Positions 50,701 to 63,866 of a DNA stretch of 64,000 nt are shown here, one piece after another. Location: contig BTRK01000005.1 of assembly GCA_036245805.1 (NCBI GenBank), forward strand, positions 28,687,469 through 28,751,468. The letters are read 5' to 3'. The position numbers and the translations under genes are program-made. Position 1 is the first letter of the stretch. Every line of letters begins with the position of its first letter. Source of the stretch: Pristionchus mayeri (taxonomy: Eukaryota > Nematoda > Chromadorea > Rhabditida > Neodiplogasteridae). Under the pieces are notes generated by a model. That model saw nothing but the letters and a program-made list of their open reading frames with translations. It was not told the origin of the DNA and ran no database searches.

Positions 50701-53700
50701 GCCTTCTCTTCCCGATTGAACTGCGTCATCTCGAATCTCAGCATGACTTCATCTTTGCCCTGCACGTGCATCAACTTCCTGCAATTATGTTTTTTTAAAT
50801 TTCAGTCAGCTATCTTCTTTTATATAAGTAACTACCAATTTTCAAATTGTATTAAAAGCATTAACGTGCGAAACTTAAGCCACAGAGGAAAAAATGAGAG
50901 TTCCGGATCAATGGTTAGTTGACGAATTCGAATAGAAACATTCCAATGACTCGATTGTGCACTCACTTGTAGAGTGCTCCCTTGGCCGAGTCAGTGACTG
51001 AGATGGACTTGAGAGTGGCAGTCACGTCCATCTGCGCCTTCATCATCTTCACCGACGCACGGATCTAAATCCAGATATTCACTCTGAGAAAATATAATCA
51101 CAATGCTAGGCGACATTTCGTTTCATAACGGGATTATACCCATGTAATCTAACCATCCAGAATACTACAGACTTGATGATTTCAATAAAAATCATCATGA
51201 TTTGCCAGTGGTTTCATTTTTTAAAAGTGGAAAACCGATAAGTATTGACATCATCGATGGCGAGTACACTCTCCAGTTGCTTCTCCGACCCGAGGTACAC
51301 AGAGAGAGATCCGAAGGTCGATTCAACCTGCAACTCACGTCTTTAGCGAACCAGATAAAGTTGAGTCATTTTGCATCCACCTCATAAATCTAGGCATCCT
51401 GCGGGAACAAATTTTTTAAAAAATGGCGAAACTGTCCTCCATCCAGTCTAGTCTTTCACATCCCATGGTTCCCCTGCCTACCTTCATGTTGATGATCTTG
51501 TCTGCCTCCACATCAGCAGTCACCGTCTCCTTCCTGCTTTTCTTCCTGTGCACCTTGTGGAGAGCAGTCAACGACTCCATGCTGCAAGAGTAGCCATGTA
51601 ATGGAAGAGTGCAACAGATCACTATGGCGCTATATAATAGCGAAGAAAATGAAAAGTACCTGTGTGCGACGACTTGCGATAGTTTCTTGCCCACTGCATC
51701 AGTCACCGTCTCCTCTACACCCTCGACCTCACCTGAATAACACTTTTTTTTGTCACTTGATCGAACCCCTGCGACTTCTCATTTCAACTAATCTTTTTAT
51801 TCGAATGCGCTCCTTTCGAACTAATATCCTTACGAATATCTGGGATCAGCGGTTCAAAATATAACATCTATATGATAATATTGCTAGGGAATAGTCCATC
51901 TCTCAAACAAGCGACTCCAATCACTCACTGTCCTCCTCCTTCTTTCCCACGATCTCGTTCACTTTCGCCTGCACTTCTTCCCCGTACTTCTTCAGCTCGA
52001 TCAGACCCTCCTACAATGACAATCTTGTGTCATCGTATTTCCTTAGCTACTATATAAAAAAGTGTAATTATTGGCATTGTGAGAGACCGAACCATTTACT
52101 AGAGAATCCGAACTGCAAAGTGCTTCGGGGGGTTAAAAACATAATTTTACTGAACCAATATGATTTCATCGATAACCACCAGATATCATGAGCAGTTCTC
52201 CTCACCTGGTGCAGGGCGACGATGAGCTGGGTGAACTTGAGTATCACTCGCTGTTCCGTGTTCTTGTACTCAGTGGCGAAGAAGGGCGACTCCGATTGGG
52301 CCTGTGAGTGCGCTGCTTCATTATCAGTTAATAAACGCCCCATGTCAGTTTCTAAGTTATTGGAGATATTTTCATGGCATCAACGGAACCCTCGTGTTTC
52401 TACATCATCATAGTGATCCTCAAAGTCCAATGTTGCGAGGTATACCTTCATTATAAAATCTCAACAACCCGCCCCCCCTCACCTGCACGTAGTCCAGACT
52501 GAGGAGTGGTCCATCCTGCTCCACGTTGTCCACCAGATAGAGGTGATCTCTCCCTGGTGCCAGTGACTTGTGGGTGGGCATGTGCACGCGGAGGGCTCCC
52601 ATCTGGAAGAGACCAAGGGGGAGATGATCAGACTGGCAATGCAGCATTTCGATAATGATTGTCCAACCAAATATAAATCTTCGGGCTCTTGTGCTGAAGC
52701 CCAGATTAAAGCTATTTCTATTCAAATTTTTAGTGTTTCATTGCACGTTGACTGGTAAATTCATAATGTTAATCTTAAGATTGGCACTTTTTTTTTAAAT
52801 GAGTGTTTCCTATCTTCGCTGTTTACCCACTCCAATCTTACTCTCCTCTTATACGATCTGGGCTCCAGCACAAGAGCCAATCTTCGTTGTCTATATTCCT
52901 CTAAAAGACATTCTGAGTCTAAGAAACGATAAGCTATGAAACCAAAGGCCAAAGATCATTTAACAAACCTCTGCCTTGACGACCATGTCGTGAGTGCGCA
53001 TCTGGAGTCTGCACGTCATTCCGAGGACGGAGAGAGCGACGAGTGTGTTCGAACCACGAGAGACCACCAGACCGATCTGCGAGAGACAGATTTCATCCAT
53101 GGGACAGTAGTCGTGGCAGACTCGATACAATGGTCCTTCCACTGTTATGCCGGAAACAATGTTAGAAGATCATTAACATACATGGGCAGGGATCCCTGCT
53201 GACTTTCAAAATCCTTAAGGGTGTCCACTAATTCCGCCATAAAACCGGCAGAGTCTACAGAACATGGTACCCTAAAATTGTAAGAAACGTGATGGGCAGT
53301 GTCCAAAATCCGGGAGGGTCGTGCTGTTTGCACCAATGATGCCCACCTTTGACCATTAAAAATTAAATCTGCAGTGCCCCATCTCCCCTTCCCAACCGTA
53401 CCTCATTTAGTCTCAGCTGCAATTCTATCTGCACTTGCTGGTTGTTCTTGGCGAGGACGTCCTTCGGCTCTTCCGTCGGCTCCACTGTCAGTTCCACCTC
53501 GTCCTGTAATACATTAAATTTTTATTTAACTAATATTTTACTTTAAGTATTTCAACAAAAATATGGGACTATAAAAACTATACAAGGAAGGAAATCTAAA
53601 TTTATAACATAAAATGGAGGTTCTCCAAAGGTTTAAATCTCTTCGAGTTCTATCATTCGTACCTCCATTATCGTCTTCATCTTGGCACGATCCTTCAACT

Positions 53701-56700
53701 TCGGCGCCACAACGAGCTCCTCTTCCTATAATTTGCATTGTTCTTGGCATGGAAATTCCGGTCACACCGTCTACATCTTCATAAGTTCGATTTAAAATAC
53801 AATAAATAGGCTTCATATCTTCATATATTAGGTTGTCTCAAAAGTTTCTGACTATTTTAATTTTTTCATGTTTTCACCTCTCCTGTCCTTGGATGTTGAC
53901 CGATTTGCTTTTGGTCTTCGACCACATACAAGGGCTTGGGTTCTCTATCTAGCGCACATTTCCTCAGTCCTAAAGAGCTCGTAAGATTCTCGCCGTAAAC
54001 TCTGAAATTCATCGAGATGGCAAAGAGACTTACTTTTTCAAAGGGTCAAAATACTTCGTAAAATCGTGTGAGGTGCAAATTTATTACACTACCGTGAAGT
54101 ACTCCCAACAGTTTATTACCGGGTCATATTTGATAGATATACTGTTACATCCACGTATACAAGGAGCGCACAATCTGAAAACCACACTAGCTGGTAATTT
54201 ACGAAGTAGCATCAATAGATCCTGGATGTGTTGAGGAGCCGAGATAGCTCATTTGCGGTGATTTGTAAAGTACTTTCCCCAACAAATATATGACTAGAAT
54301 TAGAAGATATTTGAACGATTCATTACTGAGTTTAGCTTATCGAAATGTGGAAGTCGAATGTCAAGCATTAAAATATGCCGTTTTCACAATCTCCCGTTCC
54401 AAGCAAGCATTGATTTCCGTATTTTACGAGGCTATCTGAACAATTAGTCCTTGGATTATCCCTCAGTCACCAGGCAGAATCAACAGGATAATCCTATTCG
54501 AGATTTCATCATCAGCAAAATGCGCCAAAAATAGGCATATTTCGACATTTCAGCAAAAATAATTAATTTCTCTCATACCACGCACCATAATTTTGATTTC
54601 AATGCATGCTAGTATTACACTACCTAGACCCTAACTCGTGCTAAAAGGAAAATTGAAACATCCGATGGTGACAAGAGCAAACTTGAGAAAATAAATAGTC
54701 AGAAACTTTTGAGACAACCTAATGATTCGTACTAATCTCTACTCATCAACTTCCTTTCCTCTCTCTCATCTCTACCTTCTCTGTCACTGGATCAGGGGGT
54801 GGTTTGGGGATGGAGATGAGCAGTTTGAGTAGCATGATCAGATGGACGTCCGAGATTCCGATCACGATGTCGGGCAGATTGCCAACCACTTTCAGCCTGC
54901 AATTTTTTGTCACCCCTAAATATAAATTTCACATAACTTTTTTTCGATATATTTTTCAATGATGTTTCAAATATTTTTCTAAAAGAAAGTGTGATGATCT
55001 TGTTACAGCTTTCTTTGCGTCAATCCTTCTCGTGCAACGACTAATCAGTCAGCCCATCCTTCCATCATCATTATTCCCTTCCCCCCACTCACTTGGCCAG
55101 TTTGAGGTCGTCGATGCCACATTTGTGAATCTGAATGTCCAATCCCGTGGGTCGGAGTAGATGGAGAGGAGAGGAGGGAGAGGTACGAGCTGCTTCCGCC
55201 TCTTTCACGTTCTGCAAGAGAAGAAGATTTGGGATTTAGCCCGAAGAGAGGTGATGATTACTGCAGGTGCAAGAAGAAGCGTTTATTTTCAGATTTGCTA
55301 ATTGAGACCAACTGAAAGTACTGTTTTGGCTCAACATCGAAACTGTCATCGGGAAGAAAAAAAAAGGAAAAAACCATTTGTTATCTGCCCCCCCCCGATC
55401 CCTCTCCTCACCTCTGCCAACACGACGACAACGTTGCTCAGTGCCACTCTGAATCGATCGTACGCCTTGAGTGCTAGCTGGCCCATCTTGTCCGTCTCCG
55501 CTAGCTTCTGCAATTATTCTTTTTATTTTCAATAATTTTACTGTCTAAAACAATAGGATAAATTCTGTTGCATTCACCCCCATGCACCCTCCATGACCAT
55601 AGAGCATCTCTCTTTTTGCTCACCTTGGCATCCACTTCGACAGTCGAGATGGTGAGCAGACCGAGGTCAGCCAGGAGCACTGGCTTGAACTCGTTGAAGG
55701 TGCCTCCCTCGCAGATGAAGATCGTCGCGGGCTGGATCACCTGAAGAGCACAGAGATCAATGATCAATTCGATCACTCGTCATATTCTCATTTCAATCAC
55801 ATGACAATGGAAAGACCAAAGATCAATGACCAAACTCACCATATCGAGAACGAGCTTCGTCTTCTTCTCGAGTGCGTGCTGCATGCCCGCCGTTGAGCGG
55901 GTCTTGACCTGCATAATAATGATTGATTACTACCGTACCCTCGCAATAGCGTACCTCTTCGTATCGAGACATTGCAGCGGCCGTCAGTTGGTTCAGCTTC
56001 ACCGACTCGGGAGGCTTGAACACCTGCAGCAAAGAAAAGCTACAGTTGTCGGGTTCATCGATTCTACAGTCATCTACCGTACTCACATCGATGGCCTTGT
56101 TCACAGCAGGAGCGTGGTAAATGAAGTTGACGGGGGCGATGCGGAGTGCGACCTTCTGGTCGTAGCCTCCCTCCAGAGGATTCGTGTCCACCTGATTGTG
56201 AGAGAGAGAGAAGTCAGAGTTCGGAGGATATTGGAAATTCTGAATTTGGCTACTGTTAATGAGATTTGGTCATTAAATCTCTAAATGCTATAAATTGTAC
56301 AAGCGACCAACTAGGAAATGAAATAATTCAATACAATGAGAGAAACACAAAATGTTAGTTATCCATCTACATACCAAAGCGTCATTCTCTCTTGTTAACC
56401 TAAAAATTCTCCAAACCTCCATTTCCATCCAGTTATGAGACGGCCGATCAGATTTCTAATAAATTTCAGATAAATGATTTCATGTCAGATTTCAGATAAA
56501 TGTTCCTTTTGCCACTTCCTTATTCTTCCATTCCCTAGCTGCAATACTCCCTCCATTCCCCTACCGTACCTCGACTGTGAGCCAGTCTCCCTTCTCCCTC
56601 ATCCTCAGCATCGCCTCCTTGCAACCATCCATTCGCACCTCCGAAATGCGCGCCTTCAGGCTGTAATTGGTATATTATCGCATATGTTCGTTTACAGTAT

Positions 56701-59700
56701 ACTAATTGCCGTAACCTACTGGATAGCTCCGGCTGCAGGTCTCTGCAGCAGTGCTGCATGCAACCCGACAAAGTCCATCTGAATCGCGCCCTCCACGATG
56801 ATGTTCACCTGCAACAGCAGAGAATTTCGCTTGGAAAATCAATATCGAGCTTGTTAAAGTAATCTATTCCCACTCCACTCACCTCTCCCAGTTTGAAATC
56901 GATTCTGTTTTCGACGAATTCCTTGGGATAGTTGGTGGGCGGCATGTTCTCCTGATTGTGTCTCAATCATCAATCTGACCCTCATCGACTGCCGTATACC
57001 TCGTAATCGATGGCTTCGAACAGCTTGGCCTTTTCCTCGGGAGTCATGGCAGCCTGGAACTTGGTGGCGATGTCGCCAGCCTTGCCAGGGGGAGGCTTCG
57101 GTGGTCCTCCGTTGCCGTTCTCTGCCCCGCCACCCCACCTGAGGAGAGAAGGGGTCAAGATACATTCCATCATTTATGGTTAGGTCATGAGTACAAGCAC
57201 CATGTGGAATTTTTTGGAATAACTGTTATCAAAAGCGACATAATTGCCACTCGGAGTGCCCATGTACTTTTCCCTTCTGTATCTACTCCAACCCCCTCCT
57301 CTCAACTCACCAACTCTTCGCCCATCCCATCCATCCCTGTGGTTGGTCGTCGAGTCTCGTCAGTCCCCTTCTATCGATCTCCATCTCTGCCTGCTGACGG
57401 GCGACGTTCACGTTGAACACATCCAGCTTCTCCTCTCCTTCCTGAGATCAACGATCAACCTTATAGGAATATATATTAAAAATATGAAGTTGGTTAAAAT
57501 TGATTTTGGATTGTTTCGTGCAGAAATAGCAAACCTAGAACTAAGACCGTTAATTCATAGCACTTTTGGAACTAAAGGTGCACTGTGGATTAGCCCTCTC
57601 AAACGACTGCATCTACACTCATCTTCGTCCTTCTACCATACTCCTACCGTACCCCTCCCCTCTCACCGTGATGGTCTTGGTGACAGATGCAGCGGGGCTC
57701 TTCTCCGTCTGCTTGCTCACCCATGCCTCAGTGTACGCCTTCACGAGGTCACTGCAATCACAACAATTTCAAATAAACACAAGGAAAAGCAGTCGATATT
57801 TCGCCAAGTTAGTGGGGATAACTCGTGATTCACCGCCATCACGAATTGATGACCTTTACTGTTTCCCCATTGACCCCCCTCCCTTCTCCCCCTCCTCACC
57901 GATGCTTCTTCATCCTCTGCCAGTTCCAATTCTCCCTTCTTCTCTTCACTTTCTCGTGCAGAATAGACTTGTACGCGAACAGCCACCATTCCTACAAATA
58001 TAATTCATTATAGAAAATAAATATGATATTAATATAAACAAAAGTCAATCAACCTTGTAATGGCCCTTGTACTCGTTGAGATGGGGTCGATGCTTGAGGT
58101 ATTGGGTGGCCAGTCCGAAGCGCTCCTCAAAAGAAAGACCATTACTTCTCCATCTTTTATTGCCATTTTTCGAAGCCCATGAATATCAATCTAGATTTCA
58201 ATCTTTCATGGAATAGTAAACATTTTCAATACATCTCTCTCCCATATGACTCATTCCCCTTCCCATCCCCCTCTCTTCCTTCTTCTCCTCACCTGTGCTT
58301 CCAGGAATAGGAGTAGATCCTGGTACTGCATCTTCCCGATGGCCATCCTCAGCTGGTCCATGTCCACCACCAGATCGATCTTAACCAAAGATATATTTAT
58401 TGTCTCAACAACAACTTTTATTTATGAATAAGTACAATAACGATTCCACACTCGTCTGCAGCAGCCAGGCTGTTTTTCTTCCCCGTACCTTGGGGATCTT
58501 CCAGTTGCTTCCATCCGTCTCTGGCTTCTGATTGAGCGATAGCTTCGCCTGCATCCTAATCGGCTCCAGGACTGCAAATTTGATCTCTCCATCATCAGAA
58601 AATCCTTTGAGCCTCAGGAACATCTCTCATTCGTTCGATTGGTTAAATTAAAACCGAAAACAATCAATCCAAAAAATCAATAATCATACTGTATTTGGTC
58701 TTGGGTCGATGATCTCCCGTTGCGATGAACTCTCTCAGCTGTTGTCTGATCATCTTCTTGTCGGTGAGATCGGAGATCAGCTTCACATCGCTGTCCCAGT
58801 ACACTGCCAGCGAGTTCAGCTCCACCTGCACAAGAGAACTCCCATTGCTTTGTTTCCCTACTTCAAACAGATAACTTGCGACATTTTATCGCAAATCTAG
58901 AGTCGAAAATGCATTTCTACGACATCACTAAAGGCAATGATAAACATTTTCTCAGTCCGCCCAATCTTCAGATTATAAATAGAGTCTCCCACCAGCTTGT
59001 GGACGATTTTGACGGCGTCCTTGTGGATCGTCCGCTTCCAGTTCTCGTCCGTCGTCTGCAATGCTTCCCCTCCTCTTCATCCTCCTGCTACCGTACCCCT
59101 CTCCTCCCCTCCCTCTCCTCACATCTAGCTGCAGTGCAGCGAGAGTGACTCCGGCAGCGAATGGTCTCGCCCTGTTCGTGTACTTGTCCTCGAAGCGGAC
59201 GTGCACGTTATGCACAGCAACCTGCGAGTGGACGAATTATCGATCAATCGGTCACTTGAGACCCAGAGATGAAGAGAGCCAAACTGCTCTCATTGCATTC
59301 AAATTGTTCGAGAAATGGCCAAATATTTATTGAAACTGACAACAACCCCGCACTATCACAAAATCCATCGAAGCTCAATTATCGCTCAAATTTTGATTCT
59401 ATTTTAACAAAATGAGTCACACAAAAGAATACCTGGAGGTTCTTGATCACTTGGCCGACCATCTTCTCTGCGAAGGAGTCCGCCTGCGGATCGGGCGGCT
59501 TCCTGAACGGATACAATCAGTTGTCTATCGATTCCCATCGTATTCCTCTTCTCACCTTCTGTTCTTTCTGGCCTCCTCGAGTCTCGTGAGCGTCTTCTCC
59601 TTGATCTCCTTCGCATTCTTCTTCGCCTGAACGATACCAATCATTGGCATCTGCCAGTTACAGTACCCTCCCCTCCACTACCGTACCTTCTCCTCATTGT

Positions 59701-60144
59701 AGACGACGCCCTTGTTGGGGACGACGATGAGCTGGACGCCATCGACGGTGGCGATCACGGGCTCCGTGTACAGATTCTTCCAGGGGATCTTCAGCACCAA
59801 CGACTCGATGTATCCGTATCTGCACGAGGGAAACGGTAATACAGCAATATACGATATGGATAGAGTACTGACTTGAGCTTGGCCGGTAGATCGAGATCAT
59901 CCAGCGCGCTCTCCTTGATCTCGAGGTTCTCGAGTTTCACATCTCCTGCAAGTACTCGCATTAGCATTTAAAACTTAAAAATCGTCCGCTTTAAGAATAT
60001 GAGAAAGCATTAGTCAGTATTATCGATAATTTGATCTGCCGTACCTCCCCATATGCCTATGTTGAGCTGGGAGGAGTCGAGGTTGTCGACGAAATCGCCG
60101 AGGAATCGATTGAGTAGGTCAGCGACCAACGACTCGAACACCAT
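35789..60144 (-). CDS. vps-13: VPS13 bridge-like lipid-transfer protein
   Basis: Very large spliced gene, start at 60142-60144, TAA at 35789-35791. VPS13 proteins form a long hydrophobic groove that moves phospholipids between membranes at ER contact sites. The first exon reads [18 protein letters not shown], then [13 protein letters not shown], the diagnostic chorein N-terminus of VPS13A/C; it is followed by [20 protein letters not shown] (about 59880-59940) and [13 protein letters not shown] (about 59755-59795). The middle 55000-45000 encodes many repeated beta-strand-type segments in short exons. The VAB-like region includes [16 protein letters not shown] (about 42775-42825). The C-terminus includes [16 protein letters not shown] (about 36385-36440) and ends [17 protein letters not shown], as in VPS13 relatives. 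Most introns are short; the exceptions hold a tRNA gene, a MITE, a foldback element and a mariner-like element, or (41740-42770) nothing recognised. Which VPS13 paralogue it represents in the species is not decided; A/C type is favoured. Confidence 0.95.
36453..36910. mobile_element. Palindromic MITE-like element flanked by TA
   Basis: Two arms of about 225 bp (36453-36680 and 36690-36910), near-perfect reverse complements with outer ends tcgtacatgtcagcg, centred near 36684. TA is on both sides (36451-36452 and 36911-36912), as expected for a Tc1/mariner-type target duplication. It occupies nearly all of one VPS13 intron and ends about 15 nt from its 3' splice site. Confidence 0.85.
38123..38195 (-). 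tRNA. tRNA-Ile (anticodon AAT)
   Basis: A full 73-nt cloverleaf on the minus strand. The acceptor stem is GCCGCCA paired with TGGCGGC; the D arm has GCTC/GAGC; the anticodon stem TGGGT/GCCCA closes the loop CTAATAA with AAT; the T arm is GCAGG-TTCGACC-CCTGC. A-box-like TAGCTCAGTCGG and B-box GGTTCGACCCC are present for RNA polymerase III. CCA is not encoded, as usual in eukaryotes. The gene lies inside a 142-nt VPS13 intron (38083-38224), on the same strand as the host gene. Confidence 0.95.
41740..42772 (-). other. Unusually long VPS13 intron without identified content
   Basis: About 1 kb between the exon ending [10 protein letters not shown] and the exon beginning [14 protein letters not shown]. 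It has mixed AT-rich and purine-rich parts and several TACGGTA/TACTGTA words (42065-42330). No transposon ends, RNA gene or VPS13-like exon were found in it. Confidence 0.5.
44161..45228. mobile_element. Foldback element (hAT-like), 1,068 bp
   Basis: Ends catagttgcccac and gtgggcaactatg, flanked by a perfect 8-bp duplication gtcacgct (44153-44160 and 45229-45236). Almost the whole element is one inverted repeat of about 480 bp per arm around a centre near 44690. A nested small hairpin in the left arm (tgtcaggcagcgcgc) repeats the sequence near each end. The arms are packed with TACGGTA, TACAGTA and ATCGAT words. It lies in a VPS13 intron, about 16 nt before the 3' splice site. Confidence 0.93.
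49459..49634. mobile_element. hAT-like MITE, copy 2 (176 bp)
   Basis: Same family and same length as 24812-24987. Terminal repeats cataggtgggc / gcccacctatg are perfect here, flanked by the perfect 8-bp duplication ttccccac (49451-49458 and 49635-49642). It lies in a VPS13 intron. No coding. Confidence 0.94.
53831..54719. mobile_element. Mariner-like TIR element, 889 bp, non-autonomous or decayed
   Basis: Ends ggttgtctcaaaagtttc and the reverse complement gaaacttttgagacaacc, with the terminal repeat continuing through tgactattt (about 27 bp). Flanked by TA on both sides (53829-53830 and 54720-54721). TTAGGTTGtCtCAAAAGT closely resembles known mariner termini. No transposase reading frame was recognised in the interior. 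It lies in a VPS13 intron. Confidence 0.85.
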
Positions 60145-62544
60145 CGTGCACGAGGTCGATAATCTGCTTCCTACTGCACTTCACAAGCCGCACTCACTGA
60201 TCAATCGATCCTGCAATGCACCGTGTCACTAGACAACTACCGTATCAACAATGTGATTGGAAACTGACTCAAATGGGAGCGATTCAGAGAGGGAAGGTCA
60301 GAAAAACAGGCAGTGAAAATCAAGACACGAGGCAATAACCCTGCTGCAACCTTGGCACAGTGAAGAGAGAAGAGAGAGACGAGAGGGGAGAGTCGAGAAG
60401 GGGTTTGAGTTAGAGAAAGATGTGAGTTAGAGAGGAGTGGTGAATGGGTTAAAGAGCCAGAGAGACGTGGACACCAGATATACTTGATCACCCCCTATAT
60501 CAGTTCAACCGTCTACATACAATTCAATCGTCTTATCAGCGCTCGCTAAATGGAAACAAGATAGCCACAAGCTCATTGGTTCGCGATTATTGATAAGGGT
60601 CAAATTCTTCTTTGATTCTCACGGAGCCTTATTGGCTCTTTCCTCCACACAAAGGGCCGTTTGTTTACGAATGCTCGGAAAAAGGGAGGGAAAGAAGGAA
60701 GGAAGGAAGGGATAGACATAGACGCAGTTCGGAAAAGCAACATGAAAGAGAGAACCAAGTGAGAGAGTGAACTAGAGAAAGAAAGAGAGATCAGAGAGAC
60801 CAGCAAGGGACTGACACAATTGCCCATTTTGAACTTTCCAACACTGAATTCGAGCCAAACTTCACGGATCCTTACTCTCAAAATTTTTAGAAGGCAAGGT
60901 AACAGGGTTCATGTTCCACCAAACCTATACCTCCGAGAAGATCTACTTGTAGCGAAAGTGGGGACAATATTAGAAAAGAATTAAAATAAATAAAGGCGTG
61001 TGATACAGCCGGTTGTCAACAAAGACTGTTTACATTCAGTCTATCTCACTACTCATAACAAAGTGAGAGCAGATGATCCCTCCCATGGAAGCTCTGCTTA
61101 AGGACGAACAAAGCTATTTATCGAGTGTGAACCCTTTACCCTTCCTATCAGCTGATAACAACCTATCAGTATCCGAGCCTGTCAGACAACCGACAGAAAA
61201 AAAAGATAGGGAAGGGGTAATGCGATGTCATGTGCCCCCTGGAGTGAATGTTGCACGCAGCTCTGAAATAGCAGATGGCCTCTCCCACTATAACAATAAA
61301 AACATGCCCATTGATCGATCCGGGACGGAAAGGGAATCGAATCTGTATGTTCAGCTCTCTCACTGATGGCTGCTGAGTCAGACGCGTTTTAGAGAGGAAA
61401 ACGAAGAGAAAATGAGGACGACGATAGAGAAGGGACAAGAAGAGAGTGCAGAGATAGAGAGGGAACGAGAGAGTAGACGGATTTGAGAGAGTGCAGACGG
61501 AAATGGAGGAGGAATCCAATGACGATCGTTGACAAGAATGGCAAAAGTTCAGATGAGAAGAGAGGTGCAGGGAGAGGAGGGAGACACGGGAGATGGAAGG
61601 AAAGAAACCTCCGAACTAGTCGATCCATCTATCCAATTAGGGCAATCGAATTTGGAAGTGATACAAAAACAGGCAAATTTCCCAATCTCGACGGTTAGTC
61701 AGAACGCAATCTAGCCCACAAACACAGTGAATGGCCCTTTATCCCTGCCCATTCCCGTCTCTTTTTCATCCCATTCACCACCCTATGACATCCTTCATGA
61801 ATAGAAGGCGACTGTGATCCCACTAACCTAGAAGATGCGAGAAAAATCCGCCATGCCTAACATATTAAAAATGGGATGACTATCGGACAAGCGTCGTACC
61901 AATTATCATCCGTTTAAGCACGGAAGGAGGGAGATAGGACGAGAGGAGAGCGAAGAAGAGTGGGAGAGTGTGAGCGAACAGCTAGTCAATAACACGACGA
62001 CGTACCACAAAGAGGTAAACAGCCGACCAAACCATGAGTACTCAATGCACTCTCGCTCGAATAACAGAGTTGAAGGACGAGAGATCTATGGGACGAGGAC
62101 TTCCCATAGTCATCCTTGGTTGCATCTGTATCTTTCTCTCTCGTCTTCTTTCCCTCTCTGCAAGCCTCAATATTTGGCACTCGTAAACAAAAAGAGCGAA
62201 GGCAGAGGAAGGAGCGCCAGTATTACTCGAAGAGGAATCGCGCCCGCTTCCACACGGACAAGACGTCTGATAAGAATCACAATTCTCAGAAGTCGACGAG
62301 ACCTGCGAATTCTCAACAGAAAACGAAATGTCCACTTCACGACTCAAGTACTTCATGGGTACTTGATAACCCAGAATCAAAAAAACGATCATTTGAAAGA
62401 TATCCAATGCGCTTTATCCACCGTGCGGAAATTTTATGTACAAATTATATCAACTTCACTCGGGGACATCCAAACATTCACATTCACTAGCACAGACACA
62501 TCAGAGAGCAGAGCAACAATAATCGTGTAATCGACAGGAGGGTT
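60145..62544. other. Intergenic region upstream of VPS13
   Basis: About 2.4 kb between the VPS13 start and the 3' end of the NAA38-like gene, both minus strand. It should hold the VPS13 promoter and 5' UTR. The plus strand is purine-rich (gagaga runs) at 60360-60440, 60675-60810 and 61390-61620. A 186-codon plus-strand open frame (61970-62530) shows no recognisable family and is not called as a gene. Confidence 0.5.
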
Positions 62545-63139
62545 CTAGACGACAGTAGTCTTCACCTGCTTCTCTTCGGGAGGAGCAGGGACGGGGGTTC
62601 TCACGATGCGCTTCAGACTCTTCATATTCTGCCTGGCCACCATCACGAGACCCACGAATCGATTGTGAGGATCGTCCGGCCATCGCTCCACGCACCTACA
62701 ATCACTATCCGTCTCACGCGTTGTCCAATTTTATCGGACCATACACAAAACATGTATCAAGTGCATTTATGATTCATTTAACTGTCCGTTCGTTTCACAC
62801 TTGCAAAACCTATCCTTGAGTTGCCAGCACAACAATTTTCCAATAACTTCCTACAATATCCAATTGCTTGCTCACTGGCTCATGACGATGTTGGGGTTAT
62901 TGTCAGTGCACATGAGATGGCCCGTTATGAGACGACCGTCCGCCAGCTCCAGCTGAGCAAGGCCATTTATCACATACGTTATGCATCACTTGTTAGAATT
63001 TTCTTGAACAAGATCTTTGCAATTGACAGGTTAGAACTATCTTCCGCTTCTCGGGTAAATTTACTCGATCGTTCAATACCATGCTCACCTCCATAAGCTG
63101 TCCCATCCACTGCTGCAGTTTCTCCTTGCCTGTCGTCAT
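62545..63139 (-). CDS. naa38: LSM-domain protein, NAA38/LSMD1-like NatC auxiliary subunit
   Basis: Three exons: 63089-63139, 62876-62952 and 62545-62695, in frame across GT-AG introns. NAA38 is the small Sm-like subunit of the NatC N-terminal acetyltransferase. The Sm1-like text LADGRLITGHLMCTDNNPNI matches the family's mTDGRtlvGxfLCTDrdxNvI pattern. It is followed by a Sm2-like RFVGLVMVARQNMKSLKRI, equivalent to RvLGLaMVPGhhIvSIev. Stop TAG at 62545-62547 after KTTVV. The internal start at 63139 gives MTTGKEKLQQWMGQLME; an in-frame upstream ATG at 63247 would add 36 residues and cannot be excluded. Another small LSM protein is the alternative, but the spacing fits NAA38 best. Confidence 0.75.
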
Positions 63140-63866
63140 CCTGCACTTCCCATTACTTCCTCCATTTTTGATCGACTCCACACCGTGCAAATACTCATCA
63201 TGCCTTGAACATTCGAACCGAGCAAGTGCATCACTTCTTAGAGCCACTGTTTATCCACCCATCTATCCAATTTGCATGTACAATCTCACAATTGTCTATC
63301 CAGGCTCATTCACAAATTGCCTATATTACATCGATATTCAGACATTCAGCAGTGAACAGGCTCTCAAAATCAATAATTATCGAAATACAGATAATCAGTA
63401 ACTTCAGCAGTAGCTTATACTAGTCAATTAGGCTCCAAGTCTGGAGTTTTCGTTCTCTGGATCAATAAATAGTTATATACAAAACATTGAGGAAATGGGG
63501 AAGTTAACCAGTTGAGAAGAGAATGAAAATACTGAGATGCGGGGTGTAGGATAGAGATATGTCTCAATAAGTGAAAAGGAGTATGTTGGCAGGGTGTTGT
63601 GTTACGAGTTACCATTAGATAGCGAAAGACAAGTACGCATTTGTGTTACAAATATTCGAATGGGTAATTCGATTCCCAAATTTCAGCTTAGCAAGAGTAA
63701 AACGGAGATTAGCTCGACGAAATGCGAAATCAGACAAAGATTAGACTAAAACCACAGATCAACTATCGCTAAACTTAGCGTGATATTACTTAGTTGATGA
63801 AGAAAAGAGCGCATGATGGATACTACGAGGGAGAGCAATTACAGTGGGTTGATCGTAATGAGCCAC
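63140..63866. other. Spacer upstream of the NAA38-like gene
   Basis: Between the NAA38-like start and the 3' end of the next minus-strand gene. If the upstream ATG at 63247 is used the spacer shrinks to about 620 bp. AT-rich (63260-63840), no RNA gene, repeat or coding exon recognised. Confidence 0.45.

Noticed and set aside
61970..62530. 186-codon plus-strand open frame
   Set aside because: No family features, Arg/Ser/Thr-rich composition, overlaps the 3' end of the NAA38-like gene on the other strand; most likely a chance frame.
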